Shown here: positions 11,160 through 22,532 of the stretch, one piece after another
Layout of the letters: each line of letters opens with the position of its first letter
Numbering within the stretch: position 1 is the stretch's first letter
Source: Hyphodiscus hymeniophilus
Lineage: Eukaryota; Ascomycota; Leotiomycetes; Helotiales; Hyphodiscaceae
NCBI GenBank assembly: GCA_016508695.1
Contig: VNKQ01000004.1
Location: 2,170,001-2,234,000, forward strand
Direction of reading: 5' to 3'
Length of the DNA stretch: 64,000 nucleotides
Position numbers and translations under genes: made by a program
Notes under the pieces: generated by a model
What the model saw: the letters and a program-made list of their open reading frames with translations, nothing else
Told to the model about the DNA's origin: nothing
Databases searched by the model: none

Positions 11160-12028
11160 ATGTCAGAAACAAAATCCCCACCCAGTTACGAAGATGCTGC
11201 TATCCAGCATGGTGCGCTACCAGTTCGAGCTGCTGGGGCAGGGAAAGCAGTCCCCAAAGGACCGTTCCCCATAGACATTCCGGTTCTCAATCTGTTGAGA
11301 GGGAAGAGGGTCATTCTCGCCTCTGCGAGTCCTAGACGGAAACAGATTTTGTCTATGGTACGAGAAAACTCCTACTGAGATACTGCAATTGATAACAGCT
11401 CTAGCTCGGGCTCAACTTCGAGATCCTCCCCTCCACTAAACCCGAGAACCTCTCCAAGGAAAACTTAGGTCCCTTCGAATACGTGCTCCAAACAGCTCTT
11501 CAAAAAGCGCTTGACGTCTACGAGACAACCCTAACTCAAAATCCTGTCTCTGTTTCTGCCCCTGATCCCTCACTTGTCATCGGCGCGGATACAGTGGTTG
11601 TCACGGCTTCCGGACTGATCCTGGAGAAACCACGTTCGCAGGCAGACCACATACGCATGTTGAAGATGCTGAGGGATCAGAAAGTCCATAAGGTTTTCAC
11701 GGCAGTGGTTGTGATAGCACCGAGGGAGGATGCGAGGAGTCCCGGTTATAACACCGAGACTGCGGTTGAAGAGACGAAGGTGGTGTTTGATGAGGAGGTT
11801 GGTGATGAGTTGATTGAAGCGTATGTCAAGACAAGGGAGGGAGCGGATAAGGCCGGAGGCTATGGATTACAGGGATTGGGAAGTCTGTTGGTGGAGAGAA
11901 TTGAGGGTGCCAGTGATAACGTTGTTGGTTTGCCCTTGCGGGCTACTTTGAGGTGTATCGAAGGGGCGGTCTTGAGGCAAGGAGGTAATGGAAGTGAGGA
12001 AGAAGACGAGGACGGGGAAGAAGAATAA
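11160..12028 (+). CDS. Maf-family nucleotide pyrophosphatase
   Basis: Exons 11160-11357 and 11405-12028 give 273 residues, somewhat longer than bacterial Maf (about 190-210) because of N- and C-terminal extensions. Maf/YhdE/ASMT-like proteins hydrolyse non-canonical nucleoside triphosphates (dTTP/UTP or modified bases). Visible motifs are VILASASPRRKQIL (residues 51-64, substrate loop), GLNFEILPS after the splice, SLVIGADTVV with the metal/base Asp at 128, and the HxVFTAVVV segment. The C-terminus is acidic (GSEEEDEDGEEE). The N-terminus carries SPPSYEDA, a PPxY-type WW-binding motif. Intron acceptor choice (CTCTAG at 11404) is fixed because the earlier AG gives an immediate stop. I chose the start MSETK at 11160 for its AAAATGTC context; an in-frame ATG also exists at 11139. 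Confidence 0.9.
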
Positions 12029-12887
12029 TGATAGATGAACTTGCATGCTATATGGGATCCTGTTGATGAGCATCTCTTCCCCCCAGGTCATCTGTCATAT
12101 TCACACGCCTGCATGAAGAAGTCGAAGAATTCGAACGGTTCCCAGCTTCTAAACCGATGGGATCTAGAAAAGCAGCAGCTGTAATATCTATCTTCCGAGA
12201 GAGTAGAAATATAAGGTTCCGAGTCGGTCATAGCTGGACTGACTAGGATCATGCGATGAGGTAGCTTGAGCATGCCCGATTTGTGAGGTTCACAGATGCA
12301 TATCGTTGAATGGGATGTTGCCAAAGCAATGCTGTATTTCTATAACCATCCTTGATGTAGCCATACCATCCAGATCAATAGAACCTGGGTCAGTATGTTG
12401 GGTCGTCATTAGCTGCTAACGACCCTTCGTCCCCTTATTGTTTCATTTTAGAGGAACGAATTGAGATCCATCCTACCAGAGACTCCTCAGTACATAGGCA
12501 GTCAAATTGTATTGCTCAAACCAAGCAAAATAAGGACGTCAACATAAATGGAATTCTCATTCAACCGAATCGTTCCGTCAGCGTAAGCAATTGAGACTTG
12601 AGAGTTCACAAATATGCTCAGCCAGGAGAGAAGAAATAACTCACATTTCTCGTACAACTATTGTCAATTTGGCAACACAGCATCCTGTGCATAAGAAAAG
12701 AATAAAAAATTATTCAGAGACATACATGGCTGGATGGTTTCCCTCTTGGATCTCCTTTACTTCGCTTAGGTAGCTTAGCCTCTCGGCCGTCTTCGCTTAC
12801 TCCTGCCCGTTCAACATGAAAAGAGAAGCACTGGAGCAAAACAAAACAATTTGAAATCTCAAGATAAAAAAATAAAAACAAAAATTT
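12029..12887. other. Intergenic region, nothing recognised
   Basis: Only short frames without family resemblance occur on either strand. The A-rich stretch just before 12888 is the Pol III terminator zone of the minus-strand tRNA. Confidence 0.4.
12865..12884 (-). terminator. Oligo-T Pol III terminator of tRNA-Pro
   Basis: Reading the minus strand, five T residues (12884-12880) lie 3-4 nt after the mature tRNA 3' end, followed by a longer T-run near 12872-12866. This is the standard RNA polymerase III stop signal. Confidence 0.75.
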
Positions 12888-12977
12888 GGGTCTTACCGCG
12901 ATTCGAACGCGGGGCCTCTCGCAAATTGAACTTAGAGTATGCCCTAAGCGAGAATCATACCACTAGACCATAAGACC
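12888..12977 (-). tRNA. tRNA-Pro(AGG) with an 18-nt intron
   Basis: The minus strand folds as a cloverleaf. Acceptor arm GGTCTTA pairs with TAAGACC; the D arm contains TGGTCTAGTGGTA; the anticodon stem TCTCGC/GCGAGA encloses a loop with anticodon AGG; the T arm has CCGCGTTCGAATCGCGG. The 25 nt between the anticodon stem halves leave 18 nt beyond a normal 7-nt loop, placed just 3' of the anticodon as in nuclear tRNA introns. Total 90 nt, with 72 nt mature before CCA addition. The A box (TGGTCTAGTGG) and B box (GTTCGAATC) are intact. Confidence 0.93.
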
Positions 12978-14397
12978 GAGTCGTTACTCATCTTGTTTGA
13001 CAAGTCTGAGCTGTTTGATGATGCGGATTTGCTTGTTTCAATATAATAAATCATGATTGCCTGGGCCGCGTTTAAGCGAAGTGCGCTAATCGGACCCCGC
13101 CATTCCGAAATTGGATACTGGAGGTGCAAATGCCATGTACACATAAAAGCAAGACCAGTAATGTCGTTGCTCTCAAAGTGCTTCAAAATCATGGATGGAA
13201 GAGATAAGATACAAGCATCCCTTCAACCAGACTTTCATACGTTCCAGTAGCCAATGGCTACATGTGTTGAACCTTCCTTGATCTTCCGTTCAAGGAGAGT
13301 TGATACTTTTCGTGCTGGAGGATTGAGGCTTGAGCCAGAGACATGAGTGCCGCCGCAGACCCCTTGCCTTCAAGTATTCTCACAATTCCCCGAACCTCTG
13401 CAAATTTGCGAAACCAGACAAAATGGGATTTAAGCTTAACTAAATGTAGGGGTGGCATATGGCTGCTGGGCAGGGACTTCGGAACTTGTAAGAAGTACCG
13501 AGGCCTTTCATCCTCATCTCAATCTTTTATTCATCCACTTCCACCTGAATGTCTGATTTGATAACCTGTAAAGACCATGCCTTAAATGATATGTCTGAGT
13601 GGTATATGCGAGACGAGGCTCGCAAGCATATGCACATGGTATCGAGTTGGTTGAAAAATCAACAAGAAGGTCGGATAAGAAAAAAAAGGCTTTTCGGGTT
13701 TGAATATAAATCGTACATCAGCGCACTCTAACGACTCTAAAGAGGCTGGTCACTCGTCAGCCGATCTTGGACGCCATACAGTAGATCGCTGGGGTTGTCA
13801 CGTTGATCGGCCATCACCGTGAAGATTTCCGCATTGGGCGTTCGTATAGTTGCGGCAGTGTGATGCTATTTCGGGGCACAGCTTATCGCCATCAGTGTGG
13901 CGTCAGCATTCTCTTCGTTCATTCGTCCTCCACCAATCCCACCACTCGCACCTCAAGTTCCCCATGTTCTGCAAGCCCGTATTTCTTAAGTAAGAGAGTC
14001 ACAGGGTACGTGTGATCCCTCGTGTTTTCCGTACCAAGACAAGTAGCTTATCGGCCGAAGCACCCTAGTCGGTCTTGGTGCTGATGAATACGCGATGTTG
14101 CATCACGCTGCGAGGTGATTATGTTGGTGGCTCGAAAAGGTACAAATACTTATTAACCGGTTGCCCCGGTGTGCTGATAAGAGAATGATACATAAGTACA
14201 TATGTTAGGTGCGTTTTCTTTTGTCGGTTGAAGAACACAGATCGTTTCGAAGGAATTCACTCGCTATTCCGATCAAACTCTCAATTTAAAACCGTCGTTC
14301 GTTTCGAGGATCACGATCACTCCTCCCTTCACTCCAGCAACCGGAGACAAATACACAAGATCAAAGAAACACTAAACGATCGCACACGGCAGACGAA
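12978..14397. other. Intergenic region upstream of the small secreted peptide gene
   Basis: I found no supported gene. Short minus (12944-13192, 13258-13458) and plus frames (13343-13731) resemble nothing known and lack splice partners. The last 150 bp, with TCAATTTAAAACC and a CA-rich leader, is probably the promoter and 5' UTR of the 14398 gene. Confidence 0.4.
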
Positions 14398-14638
14398 ATG
14401 CAATTAATCTCGTCAAAAATACTGGCTGTCGCAGTCACAGTATTCGGCATGATCTCACTCGTTACCTCAACCCCCATGCCATGCTCCGACGTAAGTTAGT
14501 CAGATCATTAGTTTGATTCAACAAACACTAATACCTTGATAGGAAGTAAGAGATCAAGTACTCATCGGGCAGCTGGATCCAAGTGCCTGCTGCAGTTACG
14601 GAGTGTGTAAAGGAGATGTGAATGTGCGGGGTGGGTGA
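14398..14638 (+). CDS. Small secreted Cys-containing peptide (62 aa)
   Basis: Two exons, 14398-14490 and 14543-14638, separated by a 52-nt intron with a GTAAGT donor, a CACTAATAC branch-like site and a TAG acceptor; both exons are too short to stand out as ORFs. The first 24-25 residues (MQLISSKILAVAVTVFGMISLVTS) are a clear signal peptide. The mature part, about 37 residues starting TPMPCSDEVRDQV, contains four cysteines in the pattern C-x17-CC-x4-C and ends at NVRGG. It looks like a small secreted protein of the effector/peptide type. I do not recognise a family and claim no function. The upstream ACACGGCAGACGAAATG context is a fair start site. Even cysteine number is compatible with two disulfides. 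Confidence 0.7.
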
Positions 14639-14975
14639 GAGATTCGACGATTGGGTCGTCTGGAATGCGTTTGCAACACGAATGAGCATATAGATAGCGT
14701 TTTTCTCATCGGAGTTCTGGATACGGCACATACATCATTAAGCATACACAAGGCGTTGGGGCAAGTTATGGACTACACGATACGACTTTTGGGCAACGGA
14801 GACAAATCTTGCTAGGCTGCATGAGCAACACGATCTTGGATGGAAACGAATCACGAAAACTATGGAGAGGAATGATGAGAAGACACAATAACTGTTCGTA
14901 TGATGGTCAAAACCTGGTATATATTGATACGAGAATCACAAAAATAACACATCGTGGTCACCTCGTATTCACATC
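14639..14975. other. Spacer between convergent genes, nothing recognised
   Basis: A 337-bp AT-moderate spacer between the secreted-peptide gene and the end of the isochorismatase gene, presumably holding both 3' UTRs. No structure stood out. Confidence 0.4.
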
Positions 14976-16032
14976 TCACCGTAACTTCCCCGCCACAAAA
15001 TTCTTGGAATCGGTTATAAACCCGTACGAAGCCTTGGCATGATTAGTCACTTTCAAATGCTACTCTTTCGGAAGCAACTTACCGCGACGTTGTAGAATGA
15101 TACTTCTTTCCCGCCAGACGTGGTAGTTCCACAACAATCGTCAATCAAGAGACAGTTCCACCCGTCGTTGTAACCGTTCACCAACGTGCCCAGGACGCAT
15201 TCTGGTTAACAGGAGAGTCAGCTTTTCCTTTTCGTTTCCTTCTCATTCCAAAGGAGATTTCTTCAACGCATGACCCAGAAGCATCTGCTCCAGAGACAGT
15301 GCTGATCAGAAAAGCTTCTTCTCTTGCAGTAACTTACGATCTGTGTTGACTCCAGTGAAAATCAATGTACTTTTCTTCTCTGCTTTCAGTGTTTTGTACA
15401 ACGGTTGCTCAGGAGTCCAGAGGCCACTCATGCGATTCTTTGCACAGTGCAAATCTTCCGGTTTGACGACGGCCTTGAGAGGCGCATAGATATCCGCGTT
15501 CCAAGAACCCTCGAAGAGACAGCGGCCTTTGCTGCCTCCCATTTCCGAACCCAGGCCACCATAGGGTTGGACTGAAGCGGCAGTCGATTGTAGCGTATTT
15601 CTGAGGAAACCGCGTTGCACTCCTGCTGGCAGTACCTTCATGTCCTGATCTGTTAGGCCCCAATTGAGCCATATTACCTACAAGTATAACACAGTCAGTC
15701 TCCTGTGTATTATCAAGCGAGTCTTTGTACGCTTGTACCTGAATCCCAGCCTCTCTACACTTCTCAATGGCTTTAATCGTAGGCTCCACGGCCTTCAACC
15801 CATTCGGATGATCCATACAATCCGAATGCAGAAAGAAGTTCTGCATGTCAACCACTACGAGTGCCGATGACTCTGGATCGATTGTGACAGAAGTTTCTTT
15901 TGGCCCCTCTGTTGTTGGAAATGACATCTTTTTTGCTGAACTACCTGAAATGTCAAAGACTTTGTCTCCTCGAGAGTAGTGCCATTGCTGGCCTTCGGGG
16001 CCAAACGAGATGTCGTCAGAGTTGGGAGCCAT
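14976..16032 (-). CDS. Isochorismatase-family cysteine hydrolase
   Basis: Four exons: 16032-15739, 15677-15338, 15201-15083, 15032-14976, giving 269 residues. The alpha/beta hydrolase-like isochorismatase fold is clear: SALVVVDMQNFFL (catalytic Asp), GIQ joined across intron 1 to VIWLNWGLTDQD, GSWNADIYAPL, HCAKNRMSGLW (catalytic Lys), then STLIFTGVNTD joined to QCVLGTLVNGYNDGW with the nucleophile Cys, followed by LLIDDCCGT and a short final exon ASYGFITDSKNF. Introns are 61, 136, 118 and 50 nt or close. Family members hydrolyse amides, such as nicotinamide or ureido compounds, or vinyl ethers; the substrate is unknown here. No signal peptide, so probably cytosolic. The 15409-16065 continuous frame is a read-through of intron 1 and should not be taken as the protein. 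Confidence 0.9.
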
Positions 16033-18224
16033 GACAGATGAGGTGATTAAGACCAATGGGAACAAAGAAAAGATTTCTAAAGTTATGGAATATGAAAAAG
16101 GCCCCTCAATGACAATATAATACTATATGGAAGTCCCAATAGTGGGGGATACGTGGGGTAAATCAGGATGCATCCTTATCAGTGGACCCTTGTTCATGCG
16201 GAATCGGAGCACTGAGGGCGTTGGTTTTTCAACATTCCAAATAAACTACAAACTACCTTCAAGCCTTAAAATTCACATATAGGCCCTCTGAAGATTCAAC
16301 AGAGGACATGGAGAATTGATTGTGGCTTTCTTCTCAAATTTCTCAATGTGCTTGAAAATGACAGCGCTTTAATCGTCAAGTACAGCCGGTTTCACTTTGG
16401 CGAGCACATCCAGTAACGACATACCAGCAGCGTGATTTGATTCGCTACGAGAGTTGTTTCCCATTATACAAAGCTATTGTGGACATAGTCCAAGCTCGTG
16501 CATCATGAAAGGAATGAAAAAGCTGTTCCACTTCCATTTTCATCGTGCGCTTCTCCTGACTCAGAATCGGCCTCCAACGGCGAGTTATCATCCAACGATA
16601 TTCGAGGAACACTCCAGAAGAAAGAGAAAAATGCAGAGGTCCAGGCCGATTGGGTACGCAATGAGAAGCGCCTTTGCGCTCGTTCATGATCGAGATTTTG
16701 ACTGTCCCTGGGTCACTCGAAGATTAGGCATCTCGCAGAAGCACCTTGATCTCAGTTCTTCTGTTATGAGACAATGACAAGTTTCCTAGGTCCATGATAA
16801 AGGCTGCCTTTCAGGATACATAAATGAGTAGCTGCTGCTAAAACCGCTCTTGTTACAACACACTCCACCTTCGTTCCATCTATCATCTCAAACCAAGACC
16901 AAAAGATTGTGCAATATTATGGCACTGAAACTTACCTAATCTTTACCATGGCGCCCAAAAAGTTAATTGTCATGTCCTCCAGGGTTTCCAAGTCGAATCC
17001 TTCCTGCAACCCCGTCAAATTTGTGGTCGAGGATTCTACGGTCACTAGACAGGACCATCCCCTCCCCACATCGGAGTCCGTGGCATTGGAAAGCAAACAC
17101 CTTAATATCTGCGACGATGGGGGCTACCCAATGAAGCACCCCACAATCTAGTGGACTATGATCCTGGACAGGATGCTTCACTTGACGCATGTCTGGAGGA
17201 GTACCACCGAACTCGCAGTACCAGGACGACCCACGATATCGAGATTGACCAGATAATTCTCCATTCCCAAACCCACGGCCAGACAACCATCTTGGAGAGT
17301 ATCGCCCTAAACCATCTAGAAGACTTTTCCCGGGGTCAACAGCGAGGTAAAAGGCATGACGGTGTGCTCTACCCCAACTCCCATCTCGAGCACGCTCACG
17401 ATGGCTGTCTTAATTCTGCTGGCCAGAGTTTCTCAAAGTAAGGCAGGAAAAATGCGAACATAAGTGCTCTTGTAGGTATTTTTTAAACATGGTACCTTTT
17501 CGTTCGTACTGGTCATCGATACCGCTGAATGTAATTTCCTTCGATGGTTTACAACAAATATATTTTGAATAGTAGCTGCGACTTGTGCTGGCACATGCAC
17601 GCTTTTATTTCATAGTTTTGAGGAACGTAGACTTCGCATCAGAACTTCCAAATCCGATTTTTCAATCAAATTCAAGCTGTGAAGCGCTCAGGCACTGCGA
17701 CTTTATCCCGTCTAATCCCGCCGAGGTCCTTGACCGAGCACTTGTAAGACAATTTGGTAGAAGGGTGTTTAGACTTAGTTGGTGTGAATCCTGTAGAGAA
17801 AAACCCGGATGCACTAGATCTGGTATTTATGCAACGCAGTCGCTTCGTTGAAGTCTGGAGAAAGTGATCGAGCACTTAGCCATACCTGGCTCCATCTCTA
17901 CCAGCTGACCAGTGACACAATAATCGACTTTCGCAAGTCCACCTGGGAAGTCCTCAAAGGGGTTCAAGTTGCCATATGCAAGAAAGGGAAGGCGCTTTGG
18001 ATAGTCCGGAACTTTCCAATTACATAGTATAAGACCTCCGCCACTTGGCCGCTTCAAGTTTCCTCATATTCTATATTCCCAGCCCCATGCTGTGCCCCAC
18101 CTCGTGAATAATACTTTTGACTCTAATAATCTAGTGATTCGCTCCGTTTGCATCTGTATCTTTGTCCATAAAAGCATTGCCATTTAATTTCCACATCAAA
18201 TCAAAATTGAGTGAAAACTTCAAC
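16033..18224. other. Long intergenic region; possible gene relic near 16.9-17.4 kb
   Basis: No supported gene. Two adjoining plus frames, from an ATG at 16948 to 17151 and from 17151 to 17441, both have fairly protein-like composition, and the first stop abuts the second start. They may be a broken or multi-exon gene, but I find no splice pair that joins them and no family resemblance. The remainder holds short frames only. Confidence 0.35.
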
Positions 18225-19222
18225 ATGTCCCAAAACCCACCCTCAGAACCAGCTCGTAACTCCATTCAATCCTCAGCCTTGGCCCGCCCCGAAAGTACAG
18301 TCTCCTCTTTCTCCTTCTCTACTAGATCCAAGAGACCACAATCAATACATTCAAATCATCATTCTGTCCACACAACAGCATCGCGTTCCTCAACAGTCCA
18401 GGGTTCCATCTACTCACAAGATGAGAAGGATCCCCTTATCCCAACATTCACTACACCTATCAACGAGAAAGGCGAGACAGAGTTGAAGTACCACGGCGAC
18501 CAATTATGGGAGCCTCAGTCCCAATCCCAAGCTTCTGGCGGTCAACGAACAGAATTCAAACACCAGCGCGGCTGCGTCATGCCCCGAGCCTCGATAGACA
18601 ACCAAGCTAGATGGAAGAGGCGGGTACAAGACATTCTTGAGTATGATTTCCGAGATGTGGATTTGCTAGAGGAGGCGTTGGAGAGCCCGGGAAGCGGAGT
18701 GACGGTCGTGGGGAAGAGTACTCGACATTTCTTGGATGGAAACAGCGGTTTGGCGAAGGTGGGGGAGGCCGCCATGACACTCGTGCTAAGAGATCAGTGC
18801 TACTTGTTCTACCGGACCGAGAGTAAGACCCCAGTTACCCAATGCATCTCGAAAAGTTGTAAAGCTCACGATACTTGATAGAAGAGTCAGAGGATGCCAT
18901 CAACAGCATCATTGAAAACCGCAACCTCCATCTAGTTGGAATGTCCACCACACTCCAGCAATACATCAGACCTCACGCTCCTATCCGACCAAGTCAAAGT
19001 CGAAGTATCTTTGGGAATATAAAGCACGAGGTCAAGGCAATTCGTTCGGATCCTGTGAGAAGTATTTCGAATGGAATCAAGGCTATTATCGGAGCGGTGT
19101 ATTTTGATAGTGGATATGATACCGCAAGAAGAGTCATGGCTCACCTTGGGCTGATCATCAAGCTACCTGAGCCGACATCTGCGCCGGTTCCCAACTTCGG
19201 CCACATGATCAGGTATGCTTAG
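18225..19222 (+). CDS. RNase III-like domain protein, catalytically degenerate
   Basis: Exons 18225-18822 and 18882-19222 (59-nt intron) give 312 residues. I placed the start at MSQNPPSEP, the second in-frame Met, since the preceding 21 residues look like leader. The first 130 residues are Ser/Gln-rich and disordered. From about 138, WKRRVQDILEYDFRDVDLLEEAL is the first RNase III helix, GNSGLAKVGEAAMTLVL (182-198) occupies the place of the signature ERLEFLGDAVL, and GIKAIIGAVYFDSGYDTARRV matches the second catalytic helix. The acidic residues needed for metal binding are altered (first Glu to Ala, Asp to Glu, second-helix Glu to Lys), so it is probably a non-cleaving relative such as those serving as structural or RNA-binding subunits. 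No dsRBD is seen. Confidence 0.75.
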
Positions 19223-20843
19223 GTTGAAGGCAAAGGACATGTTTGTCCTTTGTTTGTCCTCTTGCATGGTATTCAGCAGATCTTGGTGAAATGAAGATGT
19301 GTATTATATATGATGGTAATGAGATCAGAAGTGGAATGTATGGTCGTTGATCTGATACTTTGCGCCAAGGGCTGTGTCTTCACAAAACTACAATGCACGT
19401 GATTTGAATCTTGATATGTGACCGTAACCTTGGTACAAAACATCATTATCCTCGATAGCCATTCAACGATGAAAGAAAATACAACGGGTATTCGATCCGT
19501 GTGTTCTTAAAGACTGGGATTCTTTCGCAGAGCAGGGTCATCGTCGAGTAGACGAAAATAGATCAAACCCAAACATGGGATAGAGGGAGACGCTCGAGGC
19601 GGAAGAGCGATGTACGGGGAATGGACAACGGATTATTCCCATGGCTGTGCATGAGGGTAGTCCAGATGCTACAAACAATGTTTGTTCAGACTTTCAGATT
19701 GCTGTGGATATATCTGTCCAAACACGTGACTGGGTCATCTCTCCACTTGCATGTGTTGTCTGTAAGGCAGGCTCGTTGCCTTTCACTCTTCGTCAATTAC
19801 TGCACTAATCAATACGGTAGTTGGAAGACAGTTTCAATCCATAGAAGACTGCGAAAAGCAACGTCCTAGAAGAACAGGGATGCACCATTGAGGCATGTCA
19901 GGACACCCATTCCGAGACCTTGCTCGAAAGTGCAACACATGAACGACTTTACTTCAACAGTAGCTCATGCTTGTAAGTAGTCTATCCATATCTGCTAGAA
20001 ATACTAGCTTTGACTGATACTGAAGGGCGGATGACATGTCACAGTACGTATGAATCACCAATGAGTGCCAAAGTAAACATGCAACGACTAACCAAAGCAA
20101 ACGAATGATCACTGTCCGTTAATGATGACATCTTCAGAGACTCGACTGATAAATGGGAGATTCGCACGGGTTCACCCTCCTGATGATCGTAGGCTGCGCT
20201 GTTGGTTCGCAATATCAGAGTATGCCTCATCCGCACGGACCACACCTGAAGAGTCTTCGACACTCGCTAATGGCTTCAAGGTGCTTCTACATGGAATAGC
20301 TTTGGTCTGAGAGAGCGTAATGAGCCATCTGAATCATATGCGGAAGAACTGTGAGGACATCGCTTAAGTGTGTTGAGGAGGGAAATCCGGGCATGTGCCG
20401 CAGGAGCGAAAACTGGTTGCTGATTGGTCAAAGTCCAGACCTCCGCACATAAAGTCCTGCCTCCCCCCAATCTCGCCAACTTTCTTACACACTCTTTTTC
20501 CTTTCTCTTATCTAACGGAATCCTCATAACAATCAACCACAACAGGGTTCCAGCTTACTAGAAGTCGTTCCGACCTCCGTGAGGACAACTCACGTGTTTG
20601 GAGTCTGGGTACCCTCGATCTGTTCGTTATCGGTGATTGCGATCCAGCACTGCTGAGCCAAGCAAGGCAGTCATTAACAACTATCAATAACTCATCCACC
20701 ACGACAATTCCATCAACTTAAACCATCAAGATCAATCTTCTTATCCAAACTCAAAAGCAATATCGACAATAAATCGGAATATTCGCTGCTCGAGGAAGGT
20801 GGGCACTCGCCATCGTCACCAACCCACCGCGCTGCCGAAAGCC
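19223..20843. other. Intergenic region, nothing recognised
   Basis: Short frames occur on both strands (for example 19621-19869 plus and 20276-20542 minus), with no family resemblance. A pyrimidine-rich stretch at 20480-20520 may be leader sequence of the following gene. Confidence 0.35.
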
Positions 20844-21560
20844 ATGCCTTGGCGGTATCATCCCAGTAATGAGGTCGGCTTGGACAAAGGAGATCGACCA
20901 ACCTACATTCAAGTGCCATGGCACGCACTTCATGGGCGCCGTTCTCCAAGCCCACGAAGCCGCCTTCGCTCAGCTCTCTCTCCATCGCCTGATCCTTCCC
21001 GAGGACGACGTAGAACGTGTAAGAGCGTTCATTGGGATCCCAGGATCATTGACAACAAACAAACGATGCAACCCAGAGACCAAAAGTTGTCACCAGCAAA
21101 GAAGCCGGCAAGCAATGCAGAAGAGCATTTGCCATTACCGAAATCGTCCCCGAATAAGACGCCGAAAACAATCGATCCTTCAGTCATTAGGCAGCCATCA
21201 AACTACAAGTTCATGCAGAGTCGGCGCCCAATCTCTCCTTCACCTCCAGAACACTCACGTGCTCCAGTACATCGATCACCACAGACTGCTGCGGCGGCAA
21301 ATACTGCAATTCGGAGGGTCCAATCTCCAGATCCAAAATACCCCGTAGAGGCTCGGAAAGTTCTGCCCGCGGTTCCCGATGCTCCTAGAGGGCGGCCGCC
21401 GCCAGCTCCAAGACCAGCCCGTTTACCTACCCCAGACCTGCCGGAAATTGAGGAGTCCAACTATTTCATTCCAAAAGAGAAGCTTATCGACCACCTGCAT
21501 TTGAGAAAGGACCTGAGAAGGTTTTCGCCTCATCTGAAGGCAGACAACCAACGTAGGTAG
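20844..21560 (+). CDS. Hypothetical Pro/Ser/Arg-rich protein
   Basis: An intronless frame of 238 residues from MPWRYHPS (an upstream in-frame Met at 20799 would add 15). Composition is Pro-, Ser- and Arg-rich, with SPSP motifs (RRSPSPRSRLRSALSPSP), a HWDPR segment and a C-terminus with charged helix character (FIPKEKLIDHLHLRKDLRRF). It looks like an intrinsically disordered fungal protein with possible SP/TP phosphorylation sites. I do not recognise a family. Codon periodicity and the absence of low complexity over the last 60 residues favour a real gene, but an additional 5' exon is possible. Confidence 0.5.
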   Translation: MPWRYHPSNEVGLDKGDRPTYIQVPWHALHGRRSPSPRSRLRSALSPSPDPSRGRRRTCKSVHWDPRIIDNKQTMQPRDQKLSPAKKPASNAEEHLPLPKSSPNKTPKTIDPSVIRQPSNYKFMQSRRPISPSPPEHSRAPVHRSPQTAAAANTAIRRVQSPDPKYPVEARKVLPAVPDAPRGRPPPAPRPARLPTPDLPEIEESNYFIPKEKLIDHLHLRKDLRRFSPHLKADNQRR

Positions 21561-22532
21561 TCAAAAACCAATTCCGAATTTTGCTAATTTCCGCAGTTGA
21601 TGCTGCTTTAATGTATATCCAGGAGCGGAAGAGAAGAGGGTGGTGAGATGATGAGTCATGGTTATTCTTTGTTTTTGATGAACGAGGATGATGCGTGATG
21701 TATATTTGCTGTTTCGAAAAGACGACGATCGTAGGGCGTTGGCGTTGGAACTTGTGGGAGGATTGCCAGGCGTTTCTCGATTTAGGCCCTTCCGGCACGA
21801 TTTAACGATGAACTTGGGAAACATATGTCCTTAACCAGATTTGAAGGATTTGAAGGATACTTCCAAATCCCGCAGTTCCTCGTTGCCCATATCAAGTAAC
21901 ACAGTGAGACCCAGACACTCGACTACCAGCTTGCTGGAGAAGAGGACGTTTAGGGGCTTACATAAGCGACTTTACAGGCAGGATAGTGTACTGCATCCTC
22001 ACTGTGGCCGTTATCGGTACGATAGAACAGCTCCGACCGGGCATTATCTCTGCAAATTGGACGAAAGACTTCTAGGACCGAGCAGAGGTATCCAAGTGTT
22101 GTAGTGGTCAAGATATGGAAGTGCTGTCTGATGCGATTTCTTAAAGTGATGTTGAAGAGCAGGAGGCACTTCAGCGCTACGTAACCGAGATCCCGTGCCA
22201 ATTCTAACCCCACTACTTCGTACCCCATATCAAAATCCAGACCTCAACCAACTACTTTTAGAATCCAATCATTATTTGATTGGAAAATATGGACAGACTA
22301 TGCTTGAAATCTTATGAAGCCCTTAACTTAATTATAATCACCCGGAAAACACTGAAGTGTGAATTTATGCGGAGGTAGTGTGGAAATAGGTCAACAACTC
22401 CACTTTTGAACCCCTCGTTTTGAGCCGGAAATACACCGACCATTGACATTGACTTCAGAGGAAAAACTACGACGCCCACGATTCCAAGCAGCACAAACAA
22501 CCCAACCTCCACTTCCACATCTATCGTACACG
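21561..22532. other. Intergenic region with weak minus-strand frames
   Basis: Minus frames at 21950-22228 and the adjoining 21840-21960 have fairly protein-like composition (GYEVVGLELARDLGYVAL on one, KPLNVLFSSKLVVECLGL on the other). They do not join into a model I can defend and resemble no family I know. The last 100 bp before 22533 is the RidA promoter. Confidence 0.3.

Noticed and set aside
15409..16065. Continuous minus frame as the whole isochorismatase
   Set aside because: It reads through intron 1 and loses the fold; the conserved WLNWGLTDQD and QCVLGT motifs lie in other frames and need the four-exon model.
16948..17441. Possible gene made of two abutting plus frames
   Set aside because: No splice pair joins them and no family is recognised, so I describe it only as intergenic content.
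21840..22228. Possible small minus-strand gene upstream of RidA
   Set aside because: Two protein-like fragments occur but no consistent exon model or start codon context could be built.
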